DNA of 64,000 nt from the NCBI GenBank assembly GCA_003170475.1, contig PMZI01000010.1, positions 18,301 to 82,300 on the forward strand, given 5' to 3'. Origin of the DNA: Ignavibacteriota bacterium (GTDB taxonomy: Bacteria; Bacteroidota; Ignavibacteria; UBA10030). The notes beneath the pieces were generated by a model. That model worked only from the letters and a program-made list of their open reading frames with translations, searched no databases and was not told the DNA's origin. Position 1 is the stretch's first letter. Every line of letters starts with the position of its first letter. Shown in pieces: positions 1 through 8,045 of the stretch. The position numbers were made by a program, and so were the translations under genes.

Positions 1-600
1 CTCTTCCTGGCAGCGCAGCTGGTCGACTTACTCTGGCCGTTGTTTCTCCTCCTGGGACTTGAACATGTGAGAATTGATCCGCACAATACCGCCGTGACCC
101 CGCTCGATTTCTACGACTACCCTATCACCCATAGCCTCATCGGAGCCATTCTATGGTCTTGCGCGCTGGGGTTGACCTACACAGTACTCAAGAAGGACAA
201 ACGCGCTGCCCTCATCTTGGGTTTGGTGGTCTTCAGTCACTGGATTCTCGATCTCATCACGCATCGTCCCGATCTTTCTTTGGGACTTGGCGGAAGTACG
301 TATGTCGGCCTCGGGCTGTGGAACTCAGTCCCCGGCACGCTGGTGGCAGAATTCGGATTGTTCGCAGCGGGGATCATCCTCTACACCCGAACAACAACCG
401 CCAAGGATCGCATTGGGTCCATTGGCTTCTGGTCGCTCATCGGTATCTTGGCTCTGATTTATGTCGGCAATGTCGCAGGACCGCCACCTCCGAGTGCGTC
501 GATCATTGCAATAGCGGGGAATGCTTCGTGGCTGTTCATCCTGTGGGCATACTGGGTGGATAAACACCGAAGGGTGAAATCATCAGCGGATCAACCATAG
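1..600 (+). CDS. Membrane-bound metal-dependent hydrolase-like protein (YdjM/DUF457-like), 5' end missing
   Basis: The reading frame is already open at base 1, so the start lies outside the window; the internal TTG at 40 is not needed as a start. At least 199 residues are visible, with about five hydrophobic segments. Histidine and aspartate residues sit in or next to the membrane segments (DYPITHSLIG near the start and SHWILDLITHRPD in the middle), as in the YdjM/DUF457 family of predicted inner-membrane metal-dependent hydrolases. The substrate is unknown in the family. The C-terminus is short, basic and cytoplasm-like. Family assignment rests on the H/D pattern and topology, so it is moderate. 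Confidence 0.6.
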   Translation, partial: LFLAAQLVDLLWPLFLLLGLEHVRIDPHNTAVTPLDFYDYPITHSLIGAILWSCALGLTYTVLKKDKRAALILGLVVFSHWILDLITHRPDLSLGLGGSTYVGLGLWNSVPGTLVAEFGLFAAGIILYTRTTTAKDRIGSIGFWSLIGILALIYVGNVAGPPPPSASIIAIAGNASWLFILWAYWVDKHRRVKSSADQP

Positions 601-673
601 CAATATGCGAAAAAGGGCTTCTGACGGTCACTGTTCCTAAACTCGAAATTCATTCCATGGCGGAGATTCGACA

Positions 674-1339
674 ATGAAGGTTCCTTCAATTCGATTCGTG
701 CTGCTCCTCAGCGCTCTTTTCTTGTGTCTCGGAAGTCTCCTCGCTCAGGGCACACATCTCGAGCCCGGGGTCGAACGGTGGGCGATCAAGACAAGTCTTG
801 TCAATCATCCTCAGAAGAAGAAGGTCACCGTCAATCAGTTGCTTGCTCTTCCGAATCCGGTTGAACGAGAGGACGCTCAATACGACAGCGTCAGAATTCC
901 CTTTGCAGTCGGAGCACTTCATCTGCAAGAAGGTGAAATTGTGACGACAACCGCCTGGCTGCATCTTGTCGCTCTTGAAGATGACTCCAAGAATCACCGC
1001 GACGGTGATTACCACATTCAGATTCGGAATTCTCCCGAGTGGCAAGACAGCTGTATTGTCGTCGAAGTTCCCTTTCCGAAATTTGTTTCCGATGCCGCGC
1101 TGGCTGAAAAGTGTCGAAAAGTCCGTCAGTTCATCAAAGACAATCTGCTGCAGGGCAAGGAACCGGGAACAAGAGGAAACAAACTTCATCACCCCGTCTA
1201 CGTCACGATCACCGGACAGCTCTTCTTCGATCTCCCACATGTGACAGGGAATCCCCGAGGCAAGCGAGGGATGAAGTCATATACACCGTGGGAAATTCAT
1301 CCAATCACGGCGATCAAGTTCTCGCCGGCACCAAAGTGA
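674..1339 (+). CDS. Secreted protein of unknown function
   Basis: 221 residues with a clear signal peptide (MKVPSIRF followed by a leucine-rich core, cleavage near LLAQG). The mature part looks globular and beta-rich. It has no lipobox and no recognised catalytic motif. The last 40 residues (VYVTITGQLFFDL, then GMKSYTPWEIHPITAIKF) look conserved in character, and a WEIHP-type ending occurs in assorted secreted proteins, but I cannot name the family. It lies 73 bp after the membrane gene on the same strand. Probably periplasmic or secreted. Confidence 0.6.
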   Translation: MKVPSIRFVLLLSALFLCLGSLLAQGTHLEPGVERWAIKTSLVNHPQKKKVTVNQLLALPNPVEREDAQYDSVRIPFAVGALHLQEGEIVTTTAWLHLVALEDDSKNHRDGDYHIQIRNSPEWQDSCIVVEVPFPKFVSDAALAEKCRKVRQFIKDNLLQGKEPGTRGNKLHHPVYVTITGQLFFDLPHVTGNPRGKRGMKSYTPWEIHPITAIKFSPAPK

Positions 1340-1522
1340 AGATAAGGCTTTAACACGCGGCGGGGGATTTCGTTCACAGGATGAGAAGACGGGGGACTAC
1401 ACGAGACTTGCTGAAACTGCGCTCAACAAAGTGCGTATGCTTGGAGGTGTCAACGAAGGGTTCTCGCGCAACCGCCAAGCCCCAAGGACAACGATCTTAG
1501 GACACTCTCAAAAGGAACGATC
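1340..1522. other. Intergenic stretch with nothing recognised
   Basis: 183 bp between the secreted protein and the next small membrane gene. I see no hairpin with a T run, no tRNA and no convincing promoter. The only usable signal is AAAGGAACG just before the ATG at 1523. Confidence 0.5.
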
Positions 1523-1906
1523 ATGGAAGGTCACATCAGAGCAGTCGGAGCACTTTGCATCGGTCTCAGCATCTTGAGTATTCTTGTCGGGGCCTTTATT
1601 TTCGTCATCCTGGCCGGACTCGGTGTCCTGACACAGGATCAAGACGCTACGATGTTCCTTTCCTTCATAGGATTCATCATTGCGTGCTTTCTGGTTATCA
1701 TATCCATTCCCGGCATTATCGGAGGGATCGGGTTGATGTATCGAAGGGAATGGGCGAGGATCCTTGTTCTGGTCGTTTCGGCACTTCACCTCTTCAACAT
1801 TCCCATCGGAACTGCGGTGGGGGCATATTCCATTTGGGTTCTGGTCCAACGGGATACGATCCTGCTATTCAATCCCATTCTCCCGAAACCATTTCCACAA
1901 ACTTGA
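1523..1906 (+). CDS. Small four-helix integral membrane protein, unknown function
   Basis: 127 residues, strongly hydrophobic, with four predicted membrane segments (residues about 8-35, 45-70, 76-95 and 97-115). A short basic loop (YRREWAR) separates segments two and three. The ATG is preceded by AAAGGAACG at suitable spacing. Small membrane proteins with a GGIGLMYRREWARI-like loop are common and unassigned in this phylum. It converges with the photolyase gene, whose stop lies 72 bp downstream. Confidence 0.6.
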   Translation: MEGHIRAVGALCIGLSILSILVGAFIFVILAGLGVLTQDQDATMFLSFIGFIIACFLVIISIPGIIGGIGLMYRREWARILVLVVSALHLFNIPIGTAVGAYSIWVLVQRDTILLFNPILPKPFPQT

Positions 1907-1978
1907 ATTTGGTTTCATCCGCCGACACATCCTCACGATGATCATCTGTGGTTAGCCCGCAACTACCCCCGGCGAACT

Positions 1979-3436
1979 CTACCGCGACTTGATTGCGGCA
2001 AACAACCGTTTGTACTCGGCTGAAGCGGCGGCATGGTCGACGATCGGCGCCGGGTAGTGCTTTCCAATAACACAGCCGAATTCCTTTTGCAGAGTCGGAG
2101 GCATTGCATGCGGGCTGTGGATGTATTTCGCCGGAACTCGACGAAGTTCGTGGACAAATCGCTTGATGTAGTCTCCCTCCGGGTCGAACCGTTCCGATTG
2201 CAGCCTCGGATTGAAGATCCTGAGCGGCTTGGGGTCCACACCCGTTGATGCAGCCCATTGCCAACCGCCGTTGTTGGATGACGTCTCAATATCCATCAAC
2301 TTTGTTTCGAAGCACGCTGCGCCTTTCCGCCAGTCATGCCTCAAATCTTTTGTAAGGAACGACGCCACAACCATCCTCACTCTATTGTGCATCCATCCTG
2401 TTTGATTGAGTTGCCGCATTCCCGCATCGACCAATGGAAATCCCGTCCGCCCTTCCTTCCAAGCGTTGAAGAGCTTTGTGCTAAACCTCCAGGGCATCTT
2501 GTCGAACTCTTCGCGGTAGTTGGAATGTGTCAGGCCGGGGTAGTGATACAGCACAGAAACGTAGAACTCTCTCCAGATCAGCTCATCGACGAATTTCTTT
2601 ATGGAAAGCTGCTGAGCCGTCGTCGCGCGATGCAGAGCCTTGTCGCAGTCATCGATCATACGACGGATTGAAATACAACCGAATCTCAGAGAGGCTGAAA
2701 GCTTGCTCGTCCCGTCGACTGCCGGAAGATCGCGATCCTTCGCATAGGCGACGATCATCGATTGAAGAAAATGCCGCCACCGACGGTGCGCTTCCCGTTC
2801 GCCGCCGACGAATGCCGGATCTGAAATCGCTATTGGTTTGCCCAATTCTCTGGCACCGAGCAACCGATCATGCGGCACGTGAGGCGTCGAGAACGGTTTC
2901 GGTCTTGTGAACGGGAGTGGATGAGAAAGTTTTTTCCAGGCGTTGGCATACGGTGTGAACACGACATACGGCGCACCCTTTCCCGTCAACACCTCATCAG
3001 GTTCATGCGCAACCGCATCTTTGAACGAATGCACGTCAATATCGGCTTCGCGATAGATCTGTTCGACCTTCGCGTCGCGTTCACGGGCATACGGCTCATA
3101 GTCGCGATTGTAGTAGAGGGCCAGGGGGTGAAGTTCGTGAATGATCTCACGGTGAACATCCGACACCCGACCGTGTCGTGTGATGAGAGTTCCCCCGAGT
3201 TGGTGCAGTTGCTGTCCGAGTTCAACCAGGGCTTCTGCTTGAAAATTGAACGCCGCACCGTCGGAGGGTAAGGACAGGATAAGCTCAGTATCAAAGATGA
3301 AGAGCGGAACGAGAGGAACATGTTGCTTTGCTGCATGAATCAGCGCCGCATGGTCGTCTGTCCGAAGGTCTCTGCGGAACCAAACGATGATTGGGCGAAG
3401 AGGGCGTCCCTCGGATTCAGATGCCATGCCACTCAT
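1979..3436 (-). CDS. phr: Deoxyribodipyrimidine photolyase / cryptochrome-family flavoprotein
   Basis: 485 residues. Photolyases use light and FADH to split cyclobutane pyrimidine dimers. The N-terminus (IIVWFRRDLRTDDH) is the alpha/beta antenna domain. The C-terminal FAD domain shows WREFY, LTHSNYREEF, GMRQLNQTGWMHNRVRM and the signature DIETSSNNGGWQW. A longer frame exists to 3592, but the ATG at 3436 is preferred because it overlaps the stop of the upstream carotenoid gene in a TGATG junction and the protein then starts at the usual position. The coupling to a carotenoid gene suggests a light-protection unit. Whether it is a CPD class I enzyme or another subfamily is not resolved. Confidence 0.93.
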   Translation of the reverse strand: MSGMASESEGRPLRPIIVWFRRDLRTDDHAALIHAAKQHVPLVPLFIFDTELILSLPSDGAAFNFQAEALVELGQQLHQLGGTLITRHGRVSDVHREIIHELHPLALYYNRDYEPYARERDAKVEQIYREADIDVHSFKDAVAHEPDEVLTGKGAPYVVFTPYANAWKKLSHPLPFTRPKPFSTPHVPHDRLLGARELGKPIAISDPAFVGGEREAHRRWRHFLQSMIVAYAKDRDLPAVDGTSKLSASLRFGCISIRRMIDDCDKALHRATTAQQLSIKKFVDELIWREFYVSVLYHYPGLTHSNYREEFDKMPWRFSTKLFNAWKEGRTGFPLVDAGMRQLNQTGWMHNRVRMVVASFLTKDLRHDWRKGAACFETKLMDIETSSNNGGWQWAASTGVDPKPLRIFNPRLQSERFDPEGDYIKRFVHELRRVPAKYIHSPHAMPPTLQKEFGCVIGKHYPAPIVDHAAASAEYKRLFAAIKSR

Positions 3437-4122
3437 CAGTACACCAGCAGAGAGAAGAAATGGATTCCAACATCCGTAATGGAGAAATAGAGAAGGAAAG
3501 CGATCAGAAGATGAGAGAGCATCGGATCTGTTCCTTTTCCCATCGCGTATCGCCTCAACAAAGAAAGCCCCAGGAGGGAAATTGTAAACCAACTGATGAA
3601 ATTCAACTCAGTTGGCATCCCTCCCTGCCAATGCCACAGATCCAGCGAGTCTGCGGCAAACTCTAAAATGGCATCAAATGCCGTCGCAATGATGGCAGCA
3701 ACAACGACGTGCTTATATCGAAGCATCCGATCCGCTGCACTCCAGCTCAATATAAGCAGGGCGAGCCAGAGAAACGGAATCGCGAACGGGACATCGAGAA
3801 GCTTCGGTCCGAGAGCATTGGTGTAGACGAAGTCCCCGAACGGAAAACCAAGATTCACACCGGCGACTTCTGCGGCGAATGCCATGAGCATGACCCCGAG
3901 CGCCGCACCAATGTTTCGCATCGTGGCCCTGTACATCAGCAGAAACGCCGCACAAGCAAATGCGATGAACAAGAGAGGCGTCAGGTCTCTGAGAAATGAC
4001 TGATTTCCACGGAAGGAATTCCACAGACCGCCCCCGATGAAGACCAGATAGAGAGCAAGCGTTCCAATGCTCGTTCGGAACGTTGAGACACTGATTCTCT
4101 GTCGTGGGAGATTGTTGTCCAT
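3436..4122 (-). CDS. Carotenoid biosynthesis protein, CruF/DUF422-like
   Basis: 228 residues with about seven membrane segments. It matches the CruF/bisanhydrobacterioruberin hydratase-like family (PF04240): an acidic/glycine stretch GVNLGFPFGDFVYTNALG, VPFAIPFLWLALL, then DAILEFAADSLDLWHWQGG and a LNFISWF segment. Family members hydrate or otherwise modify carotenoid ends in the membrane; the exact substrate here is unknown. Its TGA stop shares a base with the photolyase ATG, so the two are probably translated together. The start has only a weak ribosome site. No other carotenoid gene is in the window. Confidence 0.75.
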   Translation of the reverse strand: MDNNLPRQRISVSTFRTSIGTLALYLVFIGGGLWNSFRGNQSFLRDLTPLLFIAFACAAFLLMYRATMRNIGAALGVMLMAFAAEVAGVNLGFPFGDFVYTNALGPKLLDVPFAIPFLWLALLILSWSAADRMLRYKHVVVAAIIATAFDAILEFAADSLDLWHWQGGMPTELNFISWFTISLLGLSLLRRYAMGKGTDPMLSHLLIAFLLYFSITDVGIHFFSLLVY

Positions 4123-4182
4123 GATTGCAAGAAGGAATGTGAGACCTCATTGCGAAGAGGCAAACGAGAATGCATCTCTCTA

Positions 4183-5061
4183 CTATGTGTTCAACGCAGC
4201 CTGCAACGTGTTCTTCAGAAGCATGGCGATCGTCATTGGTCCGACACCGCCGGGAACGGGCGTGATAGCCTTCGCAACTTTTCTTGCAGATTCGAAATGG
4301 ACGTCCCCCACGAACCGATAGCCGCTCTTGGATGTTGGATCATCAACTCTGTTTGAACCAACATCAATTACGACAACTCCCTCCTTCAACATCGCCCCGG
4401 TGATAGTCTCCGCCTTTCCGATGGCAGCAACCAGAATATCAGCCGTCTTTGTATACAAAGAAAGATCCTTCGCGCCGGTGTGAGCGACGGTCACGACAGC
4501 GTTCGCCCCCAGTTGCTTCTGCAGAAGGATATTCGCCGTCGGTTTACCGACGATGTTGCTGCGTCCGAGAACCACGACGTGTTTTCCAGCCGGATCGTTG
4601 CCACTACGAATGAGCAGCTCCTGTATCCCTGCCGGAGTGCATGGCCGGAAGCATTGTTCGCCGATGACCAGGCGCCCGACGTTGATGGGATGAAATCCGT
4701 CCACATCTTTCCGCGGATCGATGCTCTCGATCACTTTGTGCTCGTCGATATGCCCGGGCAGCGGGAGTTGAACGAGGATACCGTGTATGCGCGGATCGGC
4801 ATTAAATTCATGAACTTTGGTGAGGAGTGAATCTTGCGGCGTCTCTGCCGGCATTCGTTCTGTCACCGAGTAGAATCCCACCTCTTCGCACGCTTTGCCC
4901 TTCATCCGGACATAGGACTGAGAAGCCGGATTGTCACCCACAAGAATGAACGCAAGGCCCGGAACGAATCCCCGTTCCGTCTGCAAACGCTGCGTTGCTT
5001 CCTTCACTTCTCTCCGAATGTCTTCAGAGATTTTTTTCCCGTCGATGATTTGCGCGGCCAT
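4183..5061 (-). CDS. folD: Bifunctional methylenetetrahydrofolate dehydrogenase / methenyltetrahydrofolate cyclohydrolase
   Basis: 292 residues, the usual FolD length. It interconverts 5,10-methylene- and 10-formyl-tetrahydrofolate for one-carbon metabolism in the cytoplasm. The catalytic YxxxK is seen in SQSYVRMKGKACEEVG, the substrate loop in GILVQLPLP, the conserved DVDGFHPINVGRL, the Rossmann NADP loop VVVLGRSNIVGKP, and the C-terminal PVPGGVGPMTIAMLL. It follows ymdB by 62 bp on the minus strand and precedes the carotenoid gene by 60 bp, so the four genes may be one transcript. Confidence 0.97.
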   Translation of the reverse strand: MAAQIIDGKKISEDIRREVKEATQRLQTERGFVPGLAFILVGDNPASQSYVRMKGKACEEVGFYSVTERMPAETPQDSLLTKVHEFNADPRIHGILVQLPLPGHIDEHKVIESIDPRKDVDGFHPINVGRLVIGEQCFRPCTPAGIQELLIRSGNDPAGKHVVVLGRSNIVGKPTANILLQKQLGANAVVTVAHTGAKDLSLYTKTADILVAAIGKAETITGAMLKEGVVVIDVGSNRVDDPTSKSGYRFVGDVHFESARKVAKAITPVPGGVGPMTIAMLLKNTLQAALNT

Positions 5062-5123
5062 AGGGAGAGTTTGTCCATATCGGAATGATGGAATAGAATG
5101 AGAGAACGTATTGCGAGGAAGAG

Positions 5124-5918
5124 CTAGAAACTGGGGAAGATAATCTGTTCAATCTTTGTTGCTTTGCCCGTCTCAGTCTCGACCTGAATATATACTCCGC
5201 AGAACCGGACATCATGTTGCGCAAGCTCGAACTTGTGCGGAGTCTGTTGCTGAAACCGTTTGATGGCGATTTCCTTCCGGAGACCAATGACCGAGTCGTA
5301 CGGACCTGTCATTCCAACATCGGTAATATACGCTGTCCCCTTTGGCAGAATGCGTGCATCTGCCGTCGGGATGTGCGTGTGTGTCCCCACTAATGCGCTG
5401 ATACGCCCTTCGAGATGCCACGCCAGCGCCATCTTCTCTGCTGTCGCTTCGGCGTGCATGTCGATAAGAATAACTTTGGTCTCATTGGCGATCTTACTGA
5501 CAGCCCAATCGGCAGCCTTAAACGGATCGTCAATAGGCTGCATAAACGTTCTGCCCTGAAGATTGATGACACCCACGTGCCCCTTTTCTTTCAGATCGTA
5601 GACGACATACCCGGAGCCCGGATTCTCCTTTGGATAGTTCAAGGGGCGAAGCAGGTTGTGCTCCGTCGCCAACAGCCCTTTCGCCTGCCACCGATCCCAA
5701 ATATGATTACCGCTCGTGATAACATGGACGCCCATCTCGAACAAGTCTTTCACATCCTGCTCGGAGATGCTCTTCCCTTCGTTCGCATTTTCACCGTTCG
5801 CAACGCAGAAGTCGATCTCGTATTTCTGGATGTATTGCTTCAAGAGCGTCGAAACCAATGTGAGTCCTGGTTTTCCGTTGATGTCACCGACGAAGAGTAT
5901 ATTCAGATGCTGTGGCAC
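5124..5918 (-). CDS. ymdB: YmdB-family metallophosphoesterase (cyclic nucleotide phosphodiesterase-like)
   Basis: 264 residues, matching the YmdB/TIGR00282 family of binuclear-metal phosphoesterases, of which Bacillus YmdB hydrolyses 2',3'-cyclic nucleotides. Visible metal-site motifs are FVGDINGKPG, GENANEGK, SGNHIWDR, DMHAEATAEKMA and GTHTHIPTAD. The start is a GTG at 5918 with CGGAGA about eight bases upstream; no better ATG exists. It is the first gene of the ymdB-folD-carotenoid-phr run. In other phyla it is often near rny, which is not in this window. Confidence 0.9.
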   Translation of the reverse strand: MPQHLNILFVGDINGKPGLTLVSTLLKQYIQKYEIDFCVANGENANEGKSISEQDVKDLFEMGVHVITSGNHIWDRWQAKGLLATEHNLLRPLNYPKENPGSGYVVYDLKEKGHVGVINLQGRTFMQPIDDPFKAADWAVSKIANETKVILIDMHAEATAEKMALAWHLEGRISALVGTHTHIPTADARILPKGTAYITDVGMTGPYDSVIGLRKEIAIKRFQQQTPHKFELAQHDVRFCGVYIQVETETGKATKIEQIIFPSF

Positions 5919-6043
5919 AAGTGTTCTCCGGGTATTTCAAAAGCAAAGACGGTGCTCGATGAGAAGCGAGCACGGAAAGAAAGAGCATTGGATGACAATA
6001 TAGAGGAATTCACGCTGAGAAAAAAGGGTGTGCATCCACTCAC

Positions 6044-6079
6044 TATGAAAAGAGGCGATCGCTTTGAGCGATCGCCTCT
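6044..6079 (-). terminator. Rho-independent terminator after the anti-sigma gene
   Basis: A perfect 12-bp stem (6051-6062 with 6068-6079, loop TTTGA) whose stem contains GCGATCGC. On the minus strand it is followed by TTTT. It lies 27 bp past the anti-sigma stop and separates the sigma operon from ymdB. Confidence 0.85.
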
Positions 6080-6105
6080 CGGAATTCAATACCCATCGCT
6101 TATAT

Positions 6106-6660
6106 CTAGTGACGGATCCTGATCAACCGACGCACGACGAACCGATCGATCGCAATCAGAATCAGCAATGAAATCAACGTTAGCAATGCAACGTCTGCGT
6201 TCTTTATCGTCTGTTCCTTCTTTGGTTGTCCGACAGTGTTCACAAACCCTTTTGAGACTGCCTCCCGTGCACTGGCATAGGAGTCCACATATACTCCGAT
6301 GGCTTTCGAAAACACTGAGGGTTCAGTCGGGGTCTTTGCCTGAGGAGCCAACGTGATGGCGTACCAAACGGCACCCAGCACCATCGCCATCGCCATGATA
6401 TTGCCGAGATTGTCGATGAGTTTCGACACCCATGTTCTTTTTGTTTCCGGTGCGATTTTCCCAATGACAAGAGCTGTAAATCCGTTCGACGGCTTCGCAC
6501 ATGGAATCTCCCGTGCGGCTCGGCCAATGCTTCTTTGAAACTGGACCTCCTGACGGCAGCGTTGGCACCCTTCCAGATGGATCTGGAACTTCGTTCTCTC
6601 CCCATTTGCAATCGTCCCATCGACGATCTCGAGAATTTCTTTGGTGGTCAGGTGATTCAT
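6106..6660 (-). CDS. Anti-sigma factor with zinc-finger N-terminus and two membrane segments
   Basis: 184 residues. The N-terminus carries the zinc-binding anti-sigma signature HLEGCQRC (H-x3-C-x2-C, residues about 28-35) within a short helical domain. This is followed by a linker, a membrane segment around residues 88-105, a periplasmic part and a second hydrophobic segment near 158-173 with a basic end. It begins 34 bp after the ECF sigma stop in the same direction, the classic order for a sigma factor and its membrane-bound inhibitor. The signal it senses cannot be read from sequence. Confidence 0.85.
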   Translation of the reverse strand: MNHLTTKEILEIVDGTIANGERTKFQIHLEGCQRCRQEVQFQRSIGRAAREIPCAKPSNGFTALVIGKIAPETKRTWVSKLIDNLGNIMAMAMVLGAVWYAITLAPQAKTPTEPSVFSKAIGVYVDSYASAREAVSKGFVNTVGQPKKEQTIKNADVALLTLISLLILIAIDRFVVRRLIRIRH

Positions 6661-6694
6661 GGATATCTCTTTCTTGCTATTCTTCCTCTTTGAC

Positions 6695-7273
6695 TCACAA
6701 CACCGCAGAATTCGTTACACCAAGCCTCTTCGAGACGGCATCCCTCAGAAGCAGGCGACCACGGAAGAGCCGGACCTTGACCGTCGCGAGAGACAATCCT
6801 GTGACTTCCACGATCTGTTCATAACTCTGGTCGTTCACGAGAAACAGCGTCAAGATTCCAGCGTACGTCTCCGGCAGTTTCTCAATCTCTTCAGTCACGG
6901 CAACCTGGATCTCGCGAGATTCGTACAATCCATCGGGTGCGGATTCTTCGGACGGCACATTGAGCGCATCGCCTTCTTCGTCATTCACAGAAACATGGAC
7001 AGCCTCAGAGCGCTTGTCGAGATATGTGATACAGACATTGTAGAGAATACGGTAGAGCCAGGTGGAGAAGCTTGCCTTCCATTCAAACCTCGGAAGGGCA
7101 TTGAATGCCCGGACGAATGCATCCTGCAGAGCTTCTTCTGCCTCTTCTCGATTTTTCAACATTCGGAATGCAAGCGTCATGGCTTTATCTTTATGACGGT
7201 CGACGAGTTCTCCGAAGGCGCGCTTTTCGCCGGCAAGTACTCTCCGGACGATTTCTTCGTCTGCTGCGGGCAT
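6695..7273 (-). CDS. ECF-family RNA polymerase sigma factor (sigma-70 family, group 4)
   Basis: 192 residues from the ATG at 7273, chosen because AGGAGA sits five bases upstream; a TTG at 7321 in the same frame would lie between the proposed -35 and -10 elements. Region 2 is visible in LVDRHKDKAMTLAFRML, EEAEEALQDAFVRAFNAL and FSTWLYRILYN. Region 4 is in LPETYAGILTLFLV and IVEVTGLSLATVKVRLFRGR. It directs core RNA polymerase to stress-type promoters and is probably held inactive by the downstream zinc-finger anti-sigma factor. A matching promoter lies just upstream and a second one faces the divergent gene, suggesting autoregulation. Confidence 0.93.
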   Translation of the reverse strand: MPAADEEIVRRVLAGEKRAFGELVDRHKDKAMTLAFRMLKNREEAEEALQDAFVRAFNALPRFEWKASFSTWLYRILYNVCITYLDKRSEAVHVSVNDEEGDALNVPSEESAPDGLYESREIQVAVTEEIEKLPETYAGILTLFLVNDQSYEQIVEVTGLSLATVKVRLFRGRLLLRDAVSKRLGVTNSAVL

Positions 7274-7300
7274 GTTCTCCTGTGCAAGATCCTGCACTTT

Positions 7301-7333
7301 CTTAGACCTCGAATCAGTCAACAGGGTTACAGA
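7301..7333 (-). promoter_or_regulatory. Predicted ECF-type promoter of the sigma/anti-sigma operon
   Basis: On the minus strand the sequence reads TCTGTAACC, 16 bases, then GGTCTAAG. This is the spacing of an ECF -35/-10 pair. It ends 27 bp before the sigma ATG and nearly mirrors the promoter at 7349-7381. The first elements of the two form a perfect 9-bp inverted repeat. Confidence 0.6.
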
Positions 7334-7348
7334 TCTCGCAAGTTTTCC

Positions 7349-7381
7349 TCTGTAACCTTTTGGAGATGTTTCGGGTCAAAG
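7349..7381 (+). promoter_or_regulatory. Predicted ECF-type promoter of the DUF6249 gene
   Basis: TCTGTAACC at 7349-7357, a 16-base spacer, then GGTCAAAG at 7374-7381. The first element is identical to that of the opposite promoter, the spacer has the same length, and the second element differs at one base. It lies 53 bp upstream of the ATG at 7435. Confidence 0.6.
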
Positions 7382-7434
7382 ATACCAAAGGCCCAAACGA
7401 ACATCAATTCCCAACCCAAACCAAAGGAGACAGT

Positions 7435-7788
7435 ATGCAAGGCCCTGAATTCCTAGTCCCCATCTTTTTTTTCGTCGGCACAGCTCTTGTCCTTATAGTA
7501 TTCTTCAACAATCGACACAAAGAGCGGATGGCAATGATTGAAAAGGGTGTCAATCCGGCCGATTTCAGAGGCGCCCCGATGAGAGAGTGGTTCCGAGCAA
7601 ATCCACTTTCCAGTCTTAAGTGGGGACTTCTCGCTACGTTTGTTGGAGTCGGACTGTTTATCGCCTCATGGTTGGATCGCATGTATGAGTTGCACGGTTC
7701 AATCTACCTTTCCTGCATGCTCGTAGCCGGCGGCATCGCTTTGATCATTTTCTACTTCATCGCCTCAAAGAAATTGAAACAGGAGTAA
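7435..7788 (+). CDS. DUF6249-like small membrane protein, probable ECF regulon member
   Basis: 117 residues from the ATG at 7435, which has AAAGGAGA at ideal spacing; a longer frame from 7360 would run through the promoter. One N-terminal membrane segment (residues about 5-23) is followed by the conserved-looking stretch RMAMIEKGVNPADF, then two C-terminal membrane segments. This matches the DUF6249 family, often found beside ECF sigma factors in this phylum. The divergent arrangement with the sigma gene suggests it is controlled by that sigma factor. Biochemical function unknown. Confidence 0.75.
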   Translation: MQGPEFLVPIFFFVGTALVLIVFFNNRHKERMAMIEKGVNPADFRGAPMREWFRANPLSSLKWGLLATFVGVGLFIASWLDRMYELHGSIYLSCMLVAGGIALIIFYFIASKKLKQE

Positions 7789-7818
7789 CGGCTGCGGTTC
7801 CCGGGTTACTTTGGGTTG

Positions 7819-7864
7819 AAGGGGCTTTCTCAGAAATGATGCGAAGGCCCCTTTTCATTTTTCA
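7819..7864 (+). terminator. Rho-independent terminator after the DUF6249 gene
   Basis: An 11-bp stem with one G-T pair (7819-7829 with 7842-7852) around a 12-base loop, followed by a T-rich tail (CTTTTCATTTTT). It begins 31 bp after the stop codon. Confidence 0.85.
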
Positions 7865-8045
7865 ACCAGAATGGCCAGATTTCATTGCGAATCTGAATAC
7901 TGCAACGACCTGCTCCGATTCCGACATTCCGTCGACACACCTTTTCCCTTCTGTTTTCTCCCAAAAAATCCTCATATTAAAAATCCAAGACACTCCACTC
8001 GACAACTAACCCATTTCTTCTATCCATATATCAAGGAGCACTCCA

